From Straminergon stramineum (lineage: Eukaryota > Streptophyta > Bryopsida > Hypnales > Calliergonaceae), in the NCBI GenBank assembly GCA_963920665.1, contig OY987265.1, positions 13,521,001 to 13,585,000 on the forward strand: a stretch of DNA of 64,000 nt. Reading direction: 5' to 3'. This document shows, piece by piece, positions 1-10,838 of the stretch. A program made the position numbers and the translations under genes. Each line of letters starts with the position of its first letter. Within the stretch, counting starts at the first letter, position 1. The notes beneath the pieces were generated by a model. That model was not told where the DNA came from. It saw only the letters and a program-made list of their open reading frames with translations, and ran no database searches.

Positions 1-1079
1 TCTCTTTTTCATCCATGGTGCACATCCATCCATTTTCTTTTTTTAGCAGGGCATGCCATGTGGCTACCCTTCCCCTAAATTTTTCACATATAATCAACTT
101 TTTATCATAGACCATAGTAATTTTTATTGACTTATCCATAGTCAAAATGGGTCTACTTGCTCACATGGCAGTCTTTATTTTTTTGGCGTTTCAAAAAACA
201 TCAGCATGTCTTCAATCATGTCAAATAAAACATCAACTTAGTTTTATAGTAATGTGCCAATGTTCTCCCCAACATCTACAAAAATCTACCTTCATGGGCG
301 AGTTGCCCTTTGACATTGTCATGTTTTGTTGGACATCATGCATTAGTGGTCAAACATAGCCCAAAACATGGATTTCTTATAGCATTGGTAAGGTGAGATG
401 CAGCTAGGGACCCTCACGAATTCATGATATTGGCTCCGATGAAGGTCATCAAGAAAACCCTTTGTCTCACAAGAGTCCGACACACCTGGCATGTCTTAGA
501 TATGATAAAAAAGTTGGCATTGTGGAGAGAGAGGGCCAAAACAAACATCTTGCTTGCAAAATGGGAGGAGGTAAATGTAACCAAGATCACTTCAATGTAG
601 GTACCCTTACAATAGGCATCTCAAATACAGTCCTCAAAGAAGGCTAAATCACAAAAAATAGAATTAGAGCTCCTAGTGGAAAATAGAATCTAAGTGACAA
701 ATGACAAACATGGGATTTTCACTGGTGTTGCTAAATATTTGAGGAGCAAGGATGTATAATAGAGGTTCCGAAAAACAAATACATATATGGAAAATCATGG
801 AGTGAATGGAAAACCAACCTCAAATAGTGTGCTTGCAAGAACACTGGATGGATAGGGATAAGTACAAAAAATGCACCATAAGCTTTCCGTTTGCAAATGG
901 ACATCACACTTGGAATCCAAGCATCCTCAACAATTGAGGAATTGGAAGGTAGTGGATAGGAATGGGTGTACTTGTGTCCAAGAAATTTGTCCAAACAGTA
1001 ACATGAAAAGGAATTATGATACTAGAGAGAATTTAGTTTATCGATCACCCTATAGTTGGACCAAAATACCAGTCTTATT
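1..1079. other. AT-rich stretch upstream of recognisable LINE coding remnants
   Basis: I see no intact gene here. Short open frames exist, but none has a recognisable motif. The stretch may be the 5' part of the decayed LINE that becomes recognisable after about 1.1 kb, since the strand and general character are the same, but no domain can be assigned. Confidence 0.4.
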
Positions 1080-3018
1080 ATAATCAATATATATATGCTC
1101 TCCGAGCCTTAAATGAGCAGGTAGAACTACATGGAGGAAGTTGGTGGAGGTTCACTTGCTAGGACAAACTTTCATCTTTACAGGAGATTTCAACATGGTG
1201 GAGGAAGAAGGGATAGGTGCGGTAGCAACAAGTACTAAACAAATCTCAACAAGAGGGAGAAGGTTTCCTAGAACAAGTTGCTAAATCATTATAGATTAGA
1301 AGACGTGTGGTCCACAAAAAAGATTAGAAAGGAAACATTGAAGAGATAGATTTGGGACAACAATTGCATTAGGTAGGACCTTAGGAGTGCAAGGATATAC
1401 AAATTCTATGTTTCACCAGGGCTAAAGGATTAGGGTGGAGTTTTGAACACTCATTCGTAGACCAAGATTTTTGACTATGTCCCCGTTGAGCTTTGTTTGT
1501 TCTCCAAGAGCAAAGCCCTAGCCAAGAAGAATCACTTACAATTTGGAATATTTGAGAATCAACAAGCAAAAGATCAATGCCAATTGGCCAAGGCATGGTA
1601 AGTGGGAGACAAGCTAGTCCGGGTGAATCCTAGATGGGGTAGGTGGAAGGCACCTAGAAGACATCCCTACAGGAAGGTGGGAAAATAGATAACAAATGGC
1701 ACAAGGCCAAAAAATAGAGCCTTGAAGACCATAAAAGAAGCTGAGGAAAGCTTGAGCAAGCACCTAGAAGATTTTGGAAGGATGCAATGCTTAAACTTGG
1801 CTAGATCAAAGTTGCACTAGATCATGCTTGTAGCCCTTGAGATATAATACCTTGTTGTTGTGGCAAGGTGGCTACAAATCGATGATTGATGCACTTACAA
1901 GTTTTTCTTAGAAGTCTTTAAGGATGCACATAAAAGATCACAAATCATGCAATTGGTTGTGAACGGGAGCACGTTTGAAGGACAGGAAGATAAGGAGGTA
2001 GTGGTAAATGATTTTTATCGAGCCTTGTACATGGAAGCTCCATGATCACTAAAGGTAGTGTCATCTAGGAGATAAGTGCTCTAGAGTGTCTCCAAGGACA
2101 TCACAATGATCCAAAATCTCAATTTCACGAAACTAGTGCCTATGATAAAGCTTCAAGATGTGATCAAAGACTTATCTATAGGTAATACAGTGAAGGAGGA
2201 AGGAATCCCCACCAATTTCTTCAAGATATGCATGAAGGTGATTGAGGATGAGCTACTTGAAGCAATCTAGGAGGTTCCTTGCTAAGACAAATTATCTCGA
2301 TCACACAACAAAGGCATCATAGCACTATTACTAAAGGAAGGAGACATGACACTCATCAAAAAATTTAGGCCAAATACGCTACTCAATTCTTTCTACAAGA
2401 TTGTCATGAAGGTATAAGCTCGAAAGTTGCAAATCATTCTCCCAGAAATTGTGTGTTCCAATAAGACAAGATTCGTGAAGGAGCACAATATAATCAATAA
2501 TATTTTCATAGCCTAAGAATCGATGTACTACACGAAAGAGGTCAATCAAGATTTGTATTGTTTTTGCTCGACTTTAAAAAAGCTTAAGATCAAATCTTCT
2601 GGAGTTTTATAGCAAATTTGCTAGAAAAAAGGGGTTCCACCTTGAGCTCATTCAAGGTGTAATGTCATTGTAAAAAAATGCACTATTGAGTGTGATTGTG
2701 AACGGAGTTGTCGATGATGAATTTGATTTGTCTAGATCTATGTGCCAAGGATGCCTCTTGGTGCCTTTACTTTTCATCATGGTACTAGACACTTTAGGGT
2801 CCATATTAGAAGACAATAGATATGAGATTGAGGGGTTTAGGTTAATAGGGGGTTTGACAGTAATGGATGTGTCATACACTGATGATTCCATGTTGTTTCT
2901 ACATAGCATGTTGTCGTGTAGAGAGGCCTTGCCTTGGGAAAATACGGGGCTTCTAGCTGCAACTAGATGTGACCCAAATAATGGAAGATCCCGTGGTCAT
3001 ATAAAATCACAAACGTAA
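1080..3018 (+). mobile_element. Degenerate LINE retrotransposon, endonuclease end and reverse transcriptase
   Basis: Remnants of a plant L1-type non-LTR retrotransposon lie on the plus strand. At about 1180-1210 the translation TGDFNMVEEEG matches the GDFN motif near the C-terminus of the APE endonuclease. At about 2330-2520 reverse-transcriptase block residues are readable despite stops: a K-E-G-D-M-T-L-I-K-K-F-R-P stretch, then LLNSFYKIVMKV and FVKEHNIINNIF. At 2686-2910 an open frame carries MCQGCLLVPLLFIMVLDTLG and YTDDSMLF, equivalent to the (R)QGCPLSPLLF and YADD boxes of LINE polymerases. Multiple stops and frame changes show that it is dead. The 3' continuation is found after 5944, beyond an inserted block. 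Confidence 0.85.
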
Positions 3019-3204
3019 TAATAAACCTCCCGATGTTTCCATATGAACCAGAATACTATCACATCTCCATATACCCCTCAAAAGATGTCATGGAGTCTCA
3101 ATATACATCAAATGTCATAAAAGATAGTAGAAGAAAAGTCATATCCTCCATAAACTCCCCTTGGAGAAGTGTCTGATAGAAGAATGAGTGCCTCATCTTC
3201 TCTA

Positions 3205-3835
3205 CAACTCCAAACTAAGAGTGTGATATGTCCTTGAAAAACTAACAAAAAATTCTACAACCTCTCCAAAATTCATCCAAAAATAAAATACTGTCCGACT
3301 TTTATGATCGGTCAAAGTTCACCCTTCCCAACTCAAAAGCAGCTCACCTATACTTTACTCTCAAGCCTATAATTTTCACATACTAACTCCAAATCAAGAA
3401 AATAAATCCATTTTGGAAAGATAACATGAGTATCTACAACTTCCCTAAGTTTCACTCAAATCTAAAATACTTTAGACCTTTCATATCCCTCCAAAGTTCA
3501 CTCTCATGAAAACCCGAAAGTATCTCTTCACTCTTTCACTCTCAAGTTCATAACTTTCACATACTAGCTCCAAATCAAGAAAATAAACCCATTTTGGAAA
3601 GCTAAATGAAGTATCTACAAACTCTCTAAGTAACACTCAAAACTAAGGTACGTTCCACCTTTTATAGTCTACCAAAGTTCACTTTTTGGAAAGTTTGAAA
3701 CAGCTCTACAATACTTCACTCCCAAACTCATAACTTACACATATTAACTTCAAACTTAGTGGATGATAGCTTTTTGGAAACACAAAAACAAGATATACAA
3801 GCTCTCTAAATTTCATTGCCAAAACCTCTATGTAC
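3205..3835. repeat. Degenerate tandem array, ~180-bp period, about 3.5 units
   Basis: The landmark 'cataactttcacatact' followed by 'ccaaatcaagaaaataa' and 'ccattttggaaag' recurs near 3370, 3550 and 3730. The intervening 'aaagttcac' segment recurs near 3315, 3495 and 3675. The units are diverged by substitutions and small indels. The array sits inside the block that interrupts the LINE. It has no coding potential, although one proline-rich open frame (3763-4002) arises from CCACCT-rich sequence after it. Confidence 0.8.
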
Positions 3836-4632
3836 AAAGTGCAATGCTTTCCCAAAGTGACGGGTTCTCCCAAGTAAACAAAGAGAAGGAAGAAGATGAC
3901 CCGCCACCTCGTTTGCCACCTCTACCTCATTCTCCACCTCCACCTCATCCACCACCTCAACCTTCATGCCATCCACCTAAACTAGTGGATTTTGGCCACT
4001 AAGATGCCACATGGGCCACCTCCTATCCTCGATAAGTCTATCTACATCATCTATGTGGACTTCTAATCCATTAAAAATAACCCAAGAAATGTAAAATAAA
4101 CTTTATTTTTTGTTTTTTACAATTTCAAACAAACAAACAAAAATATTAAAACATCTTTAAGTATAGAAATAAAAAAAACTAAATGTTTGTCAAATAAAGT
4201 TAAAAAAAAAGACTTCAAGTGGAGTATGACCCCATTTGTTTCTTGAGATTCTAGAAAAAAACCCTCCAATTTAACAAAAAATTATGTATTTTCACATAAT
4301 GAATGCATTTACAATGCGACAATGGAGATCAATTTGAAAAAGACATATAGAATCATGGCGACCTTCTATCTAGCTTCAAAGTCAAGGCTTAATTGGGATA
4401 TGACTTATGGCTTACATGCATCTCAAAATGCCATGTTATTCAAATGGGGGATGGAGATAGGGATCACACAAGTCCCAGAAGAAACATGGGTGAGGTGTCT
4501 TGGACTGTTAATTGGATTTCATTTGCCATAGGATACCAATACAACTCCCTTGATCGCCTGATCAAAGGCAAACTCCAAATCTGGAGGGTCTAAACGGTTT
4601 TCGAGACCAGACACGTCATAATATGTAATTAG

Positions 4633-5943
4633 TGTCATGGCTCTAATATCACTTTACAATTCCAAATAGCTTTTAGAGGTCTTTACAGCTTTCAAGGCTT
4701 ACCTTCTTCAATTCCAGTATCACATGAACCCAAACTAACTAACACTGCACATGCCATACACCTACAATATTAGTTCGCATTTTCAACTTGCACTGCCAAT
4801 CGCAGTCCTCAAGACTACTAGTACACACTCCACTTGTGACACTTGGCATGTCACTTGGTGACATAGAGTGGAACATCCATCTTATTGTGCTAGGATTCAT
4901 GGTGACACTACTCACTAAGGTTCTAACTGCCCTTGATTGTCATCCCACTCCATACTAGGCCCATTGTATATTTGCTACTTTCACACCAAAACTAAATAGG
5001 ACTCACAACTTAGAACACATTGCAAATGGCCTAGCAAGGAGCAAGACTCCATCCAAACAATGCCCCAGGACACCCACACAAGTGTTCCATGGTGACTTGA
5101 AGCTGGTGGTGAAGTTCCATCACCAACCTTGAGTCACTAAGACTCACCAAGGTTCCAAGAAGGAGGGAGGAGTGAGACCAACTCCTCCTATAGTACTTTC
5201 TATGGCATTTGGCAGCTTCCCCCATGTGGATCAAAGGAACTTTTCAAACCCCCTTGGATTTTGGAAGACCACCCATTTCCAACTGAAATCGCCAAGTTTC
5301 AACTATGTTTGGCCTCTCGAACTTCCAAATGGCGTAACTTTGCAGTCACGGCTCTAATTCCCACATGCAAGCCCATTTTGGATATTTACGCAAAGAGGAA
5401 ATGCTGATGGACTACTCACTTGTTCTATTTGGACAAGTTCTTACAAAATTATGGCCCTCCAAAGATTCGGGTTCATTGGAAGCGACGTCATGCCTTCACT
5501 ATGGCCCTTCTCTTGGCTATAACTTTTGACTTCTATCTTAGAACCTTGTAATGTTTGGAATTGTAGCTTTCTTGTTTTTATAGCTTCCCAATGATATTCT
5601 ACATGCTGTACTTTGTTGAGGGATTCTTTGGGAACCCCTCACTCCTAACCTTTGAATGTCCCAACACCACCGAGACCCCCCCAACTTTGAAAGGCTATAA
5701 CTTCTAGCCTACTAGTCCAAATCACACGTTCTTTGAACGGTTACAAGTGTCTTCTCAAGAGCTTTCCAAGCATATATGACATGCTACCAATCTCTTCTTA
5801 TACATGGCGCTATTGTGCCTTGTTTGCTCGGGAGTCTCTCATTTCTCCCTTCTTAGACTATTGCAAGGCTTGGGAAGTCATCCCCAAGGTCCCCCTTCCT
5901 CACTAAGGCACTTCAGGCACCTCAAAGAGATAGGGGCGTGACA
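4633..5943. mobile_element. Solo LTR, copy 1 of a family also present at 20502-21771
   Basis: This segment begins TGTCATGGC and ends GGGGCGTGACA. Much of it aligns by eye with 20502-21771: shared blocks include 'tatagtactttctatgg' against 'tatagtactctctgtgg', the CTTGAGTCAC..GACTCA block, and the terminal GTGACA. The ends have the TGTC...GACA symmetry of Gypsy/Copia-type LTRs. The flanks ATTAG and AATAG look like a decayed 5-bp target duplication. I see no internal retroelement domains on either side, so it is most likely a solo LTR inserted in the LINE. The left edge is less certain than the right. Confidence 0.7.
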
Positions 5944-7800
5944 AATAGGTTCTCCTTATCACATGTTGGTATACGATTGTGTATTGTGACATTTCTCCCA
6001 AAAATTGTGATATCATCCAAGGAGTTAATTACACAATACATGTGGATGGGGTAGAGGTAGGACGAATGAGCTATGAGGGTGAAATGGGCATTGTGTATTT
6101 TATTGCATGAAAAAGGTGGTATTTCTTTTATCAACCCATTCCTCCCAAATAGAAGTGTTATTGGTTGAATTTGTGGTGAGAGGGCTATCTCCAAGCAATA
6201 AGCCCTAGAAAAACTATAGAGATACAAATTGATATAAAAAGGCCTATGGGAGTTGCCAAATGGCAACCCTCTCCCAATGAAATGTTTTCCAGGAAGTGAA
6301 TCAAGAATGAGAACCACTCTCCATTATTGAGGGCATGCGTAGGGTTTTCTTGTTGATAAAGGGTAGCTAATTTAGAAAGAGCTAGAAGAATTGGTGAGTA
6401 TATTGAGACAACCTCTCTTTATGAACCCCATGATTTTGGAAGAAGTGGACATGCCACTGGATATGGGACGGAACATGGGATTGCATATCTAAGAACAAGT
6501 GAGAACAAAGTCCTCAACAAAGACAATGGCACACCTATGGGACAAGGATCAGAGAAACTGGATGACTACAGCTGAAATTGAAGCCAAATTACCAAGCAAA
6601 GGTGTGGTGACAGAGAAAAGAGCGGCCAAAAGACTGAAAATCATATCATATATACTTTGGGACCCGAGGTCCTTCCCAATATGCGGAGAGACCACATGGC
6701 TAAAAACACCTGGGAGTTTGGCAATTTAATTACTTTCATTCTAGAATGGAAGATAGGTAGGAGGAGGTCATCAAATTCAATGTAGATCAACAAAGGAATA
6801 CTCATGCTTGTAGAAGGAAATCATAGGGTGTTAGACGAAGAGCTTCAACCTACTAGGGTGGTGTTGTGGAAAGCGCGTAAACGATCAGTTTAGGAGTGCA
6901 AACCTAAAAACACCCTTGCTCGTCCCTATGCGATATGAATTCAATTGGGAGTGTTGATTGAAGAGCTATGATAGGATCTAGAGGAGTGGTTCTGGAAAAA
7001 GATGGGGAAACATAAGGAAACACCATTTTATGGATATATGGCCAGAAGAGGATACTTACATGAATTACAAAAAAAAGAAGAGAGGCTTATTCTGGTCCAA
7101 GAGTAACTAAATCAAGGCTTCACCGAACTTGACATTAGGCAAGTGTTGGAACTCTTGTGGCATAATGGTAGACCCAAGAAATAGGTGACATTCATTTGGC
7201 AAGTTTTGAATTGTGGCATTGTATCAAGCGAGTGGTTATCTTGGACTCTTGGAAAACACCAAACTCAGAGACTAGAGTGCTCCATATATCCTAGTGTCAT
7301 CAAATCCACCAATCACCTTTTTGGTGTGTGTGAAGTTATATGGGACTTATGGTGAAGGTATAATCTACTCATGACACAAGCCGCCGTGCCAACAATCAAT
7401 TCATTTGAAACTACCTTGATTGGATATGTTTGAACTTTGGTAAAGGGCAACATCGGCAAATTCGTTTATTTTAGATAGTTGCAGGACCTAATGAGGACTT
7501 TTCTAATAAGGCATATTTGGACTGACTAGTGCTCTAAATGATATGCTCAACATATTATTAGTAGGAAAAGGATTCTTACCTCTATATGGGTGTCCATACT
7601 TTGGACCAGAATGGCAATGTGGAAGAATATGGAGGTGGTTATCAAAGACAAAGAATTAGTTGCTAATTTAGAGGAACTTTTTGAAAAGGAATGGACTCCT
7701 TTAATTTGTTCAATTAGATTATATGTGTGGCACTTTATAGTATTGCATGCCTTTTGCTAACCAGTATGTAATTTGGCTTTGAGTTTTAATTGAAGGGGGC
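5944..7800 (+). mobile_element. Degenerate LINE, 3' portion with RT-connection and zf-RVT region
   Basis: This is the plus-strand continuation of the LINE broken at about 3.0 kb. At 6075-6168 the frame MRVKWALCILL..EKGGISFINPFLPN matches the 'V.W..LC.PK..GGLGI' segment that follows the polymerase domain in plant LINEs. At about 7190-7370 FIWQVLNCGIVSSEWLSW, then C-S-I and NHLFGVCEVIWDLW match the zf-RVT zinc-binding region (W..L...I....W..., C..C, HLF..C..A..LW). Stops interrupt every frame. The longest open piece, 6499-6729, is only a fragment of this relic. Confidence 0.75.
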
Positions 7801-8640
7801 TTTGCCTTGCTCCAGCCCATGTGGCTTCAAAAGCATAGATAGAGGCACCTTTTTCTAGAAAAAAACATTTTTGTAATATTTGCAATTTAAAATTACGAAT
7901 TTTCAAAAAAATAATTCATATTTTAGAATAGTAAGCATATTCAGATAATGGTGATTTCAAATGCACATACTTTAATTTTTAATTTTTTCGGACAACTATT
8001 GCTACTATTGGTTCTACCTTTCATAAGGACCAAGCAACTTTTTTCTTAACTCTTTGAGAAAATACTAAGATGGCAATCACTTAAAATTTGGTGAAGCACT
8101 ATGTTTTTATATCCATCCTCTTTAGAACCAAAAAAGCACTTTTCAATTAAATTCTTTCATTTTTTTCATTCTAATTTGGCAACTTCATCCATATTTTAAA
8201 TAGAAATGACAAAAAAAAAAAAAGACTACTTTCATCTAGTGATCAGGACAATTGGTGCCCCCATGGTGAAAAAGTAAAAAGGGTTGATACGGAAATATCT
8301 CGCAATTTCTTACAGACCGGGACCTGTCTGAAGCGCGGTGGATCCATGTGGTGATAAGACAATTGGCTTGCTGCCATCCATTCAAGCGCCCGCCGTGCGC
8401 GCTCTGCTTTTCTGTTATTTGACTCATCATCACAGATGCGCAGCTTTTGCGTATCGCTGAATCTGTGAATTGGGTCACATGCCCATGAGCCATCGCCATT
8501 GCAACTTTTCTAAGCTTTCCTCCATCTCCCGTCTCGAGTACAGCTTCTGGTGAGTGTTCTGCTGACCTGCCCTGTCGTCAGAGTGCACCTGGATCGGAAG
8601 CTGGAGATTTGGGATGTGGGTGTCTTTGGAATTAGCTGCA
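7801..8640. other. AT-rich intergenic DNA grading into gene-island promoter
   Basis: From 7801 to about 8230 this is AT-rich with poly-A runs and no coding signal. From about 8240 the base composition shifts abruptly to GC- and CpG-richer DNA, marking the edge of the gene island that contains the zinc-finger gene. I see no gene in this stretch. Confidence 0.5.
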
Positions 8641-8790
8641 GTTTGTGATAATCTGTGAAATCCGTGACAATTTTTGATAACTTGTGATAACTTGTGATAT
8701 ATTTGTGACAATTTATGATAAATGTTGTGAGAATTTGTGACACTTTTTGACACTTTGTGATAATGTTGTGAGAATTTGTGATGATTTGTG
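8641..8790 (+). repeat. Phased TGTGA array (~10-bp period, about 15 units)
   Basis: Units of about ten bases with consensus WTTGTGATAA follow one another almost without gaps. The six blocks beginning at 8641 each place TGTGA or TTGATA at the same phase. Further on, 'aatgttgtgagaatttgtga' occurs twice (8721 and 8762), giving a higher-order 41-bp repeat. The array ends about 230 bp before the start codon of the zinc-finger gene, so it lies in that gene's promoter or 5' leader. Confidence 0.8.
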
Positions 8791-9017
8791 GTGCCTGGAT
8801 CCCGTGATTGGAATCGTTGCGGTGTTTTGGCTGGAATTTGAAGGTACAAGAAGGTTTTGCATTTGCTTGCTCTGAGAGTGGAATTAGCTCTGGATTTGTG
8901 TGCTTGCGATTGTCATTTTTGGAGGAAATGATGTGTCGCAGTGTTGGCGGTGAATTTCGCAAGACGGCGAACTCGAGGTCCGCCATTGCTGGTGGTAGCT
9001 CTTGAGCTGGCTGCCCC

Positions 9018-9918
9018 ATGCCTCCGACGGCGCACGGGCACATAGCTGTCGTCGGACCTGCGTGGGTGGGCGCTGTGGTGTCGGTCGCCATCCTCTTCCT
9101 CCCCCTCGCCGTCCCCCACATTGCCAAATCCACGCGCCACGTGGTGGTGTGCATTCCATTCCACACAATCGCCCCAAATGGGTTTGCAAATGCCGCTATT
9201 TCTTCAGTCACATACGTGTTTGGAGCTTCTGTTACCCCCTCACGACTGTGCTGCCTTGTGTGTTTGCTTGCAGAAGCCACGCAAATGCTCGCTCTGCCTC
9301 GGGGTGGGAAACAATGTACGCACTCTTGTTTTCGCGCTTCGTAGGGTCACGAGTCTGATGGCATTTCGGTGACTCCCGTCGCGAATTTTGCCATTAATTC
9401 CTGAAGGGATTGCTAGGGAATTGCTTTCTTGAGTCAGATGGCATGTCGGTCACTCGCTTCGTTCATTTGCCATTGTTCTCTGAAGGGACTTTTAGGGTAT
9501 AGCTTTTTTTGAGCTGAATTCAGCCTTCATTCGGACCCTAACCGTGATTGTGGGCGTGTGGCAGCTCTGTTGCCACTGCAAGGGGCGTGGGAAACAAGGT
9601 GAGGGTGCCACAAACTGAATGGCAACCTCTGTGGGTGAACGCAATGCTTTAGTCATTGAGGGTTTTGAATTGTTGAAAGTGCATTTATGTCTACAAATTC
9701 CTGGGAATCTTTTGTTGCGCACGCGTGGGTGTGAAGGTTTGGTGCGCTGTGCAGGCGGTGTCTTCACAGGTTCACCCTTACGTAGGTGCTCGGTGTGCGA
9801 CGGACGAGGTCGTCAATTGTGTTCTCCCTGTGCAGCCTCCGGATTCTCCAACCACTGGCTGTACCAAGTCTCTCCTGCGGATCGAGGTGCGTGTGGGAAG
9901 AGAGTGTTTCTAATATGA
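9018..9918 (+). CDS. Small membrane protein with DnaJ-type cysteine-rich zinc finger
   Basis: Modelled exons are 9018-9215, 9274-9315, 9565-9598 and 9755-9918, giving 145 residues. All phases agree, and donors and acceptors are GT/AG. Residues ~15-35 (VGAVVSVAILFLPLAV) form one hydrophobic membrane segment. The C-terminal half has four CxxCxGxG-type motifs: CSLCLGVG (exon 2), CCHCKGRG (exon 3), CSVCDGRG and CSPCAASG (exon 4). This is the full zinc-binding set of the DnaJ cysteine-rich domain, without a J domain. Known plant proteins with this domain, some with membrane spans (BSD2, LQY1, ORANGE), act in plastids as thiol/chaperone factors; a plastid role here is inference. No clear transit peptide is visible, and the start is the first ATG of the open frame. 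It lies upstream of, and on the same strand as, the YrdC gene. Confidence 0.75.
9351..9506 (+). repeat. 80-bp tandem duplication inside intron 2 of the zinc-finger gene
   Basis: The segment starting 'gagtctgatggcatttcggt' at 9351 is repeated as 'gagtcagatggcatgtcggt' at 9431. Both copies run on through 'tttgccatt', 'ctgaaggga' and 'tagggaattgc'/'tagggtatagc'. The two copies are diverged. The duplication is intronic in the model of the surrounding gene. Confidence 0.7.
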
Positions 9919-10030
9919 CATAGTCAGGGTTAGGGCTTCATCGTTTGTAATATGTACCCAAGCTCTGCGCACTCCAATTCAATGAGCTTGGCAATCAGTC
10001 AATATACATCATTGCAATGGGAAGCACACT

Positions 10031-10305
10031 GAAATGATTGAACAGGATTGCGCAGGATGGAGTTGTGATTTGCTCAAAGCGTTTGAATGACCTTGAATGC
10101 GTAGTCTCGTTACGAATAGTGATGGTACTCCATAAGACGATTTCGAAGTAGAAATGCGCACACGTGAATTAAAGTGATAGAACAGGATTATACAGGATGG
10201 AGGTTTAGTATTCATAGACCTCGATTAAGCTTTGAATGAGTAGTCTCGTTGATGGCGCGTTAAACACATGATTTGAAAGTAGGAATTGCACACGATGAGA
10301 GTGAT
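10031..10305 (+). repeat. Diverged 140-bp tandem duplication between two genes
   Basis: The block 'aacaggattgcgcaggatgga' at 10041 recurs as 'aacaggattatacaggatgga' at 10181. It is followed in both copies by a TTTGAATG..GTAGTCTCGTT stretch, and then by GAAGTAGAAATGCGCACAC against GAAAGTAGGAATTGCACAC. The period is 140 bp, two copies, with many substitutions. It lies between the stop of the zinc-finger gene and the start of the YrdC gene and has no open frame of note. Confidence 0.7.
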
Positions 10306-10838
10306 CTCTGTTCTGGAAGGACTTGTTAGTCGCCTCGGGGACGTACAATTGATAAAGTCGGTTCCAGTACTTGGAAATGCCATTGCAAAGTGTCAGAAGC
10401 TGACTCTTCTCTTCGACTTGGCTTGAAGACATGAAATAGGAGAGCACTACTATGGACCAGCGCCAGTGCGGGTGTCGAGATTCCGTTCCAGCGTTTGTTA
10501 TCCTACTGTAAGAATTGCACTGCAGAATCTCGTGAGGTTCTTTAGGGTTGCAGGGGTTTCTACTGCTGGTCTACACGCTTTGAGTTAACCCTAATGGACC
10601 CAAAACCCCAGGCGACCTTCGTGTTTTTTAGCACATTTGGGTTGGTCGTATTGAGGCATTCTTTTGTGACCAACACTATGTTCTTCAGTACTGGTGGTGG
10701 TATAGAATTTGAATCATATTCTATTCACTGTATGATCGACTGAATAGGTCATTTTGAAAACCATGAACATTTGGTCCTTGACAGCTTGTGTGTTGATGGC
10801 TGCAGCTGAATCAACAGGAAGTGTGTACTCGACCAGCT

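Noticed and set aside
3763..4002. Proline-rich 79-codon frame
   Set aside because: It is explained by a CCACCT-type simple-sequence tract at the end of the tandem array.
8510..9280. 256-codon minus-strand open frame, the longest in the window
   Set aside because: It is produced by the TGTGA array read in reverse (HYHKLSQ-type low complexity) and by the antisense of the GC-rich zinc-finger exon; it has no independent motif.
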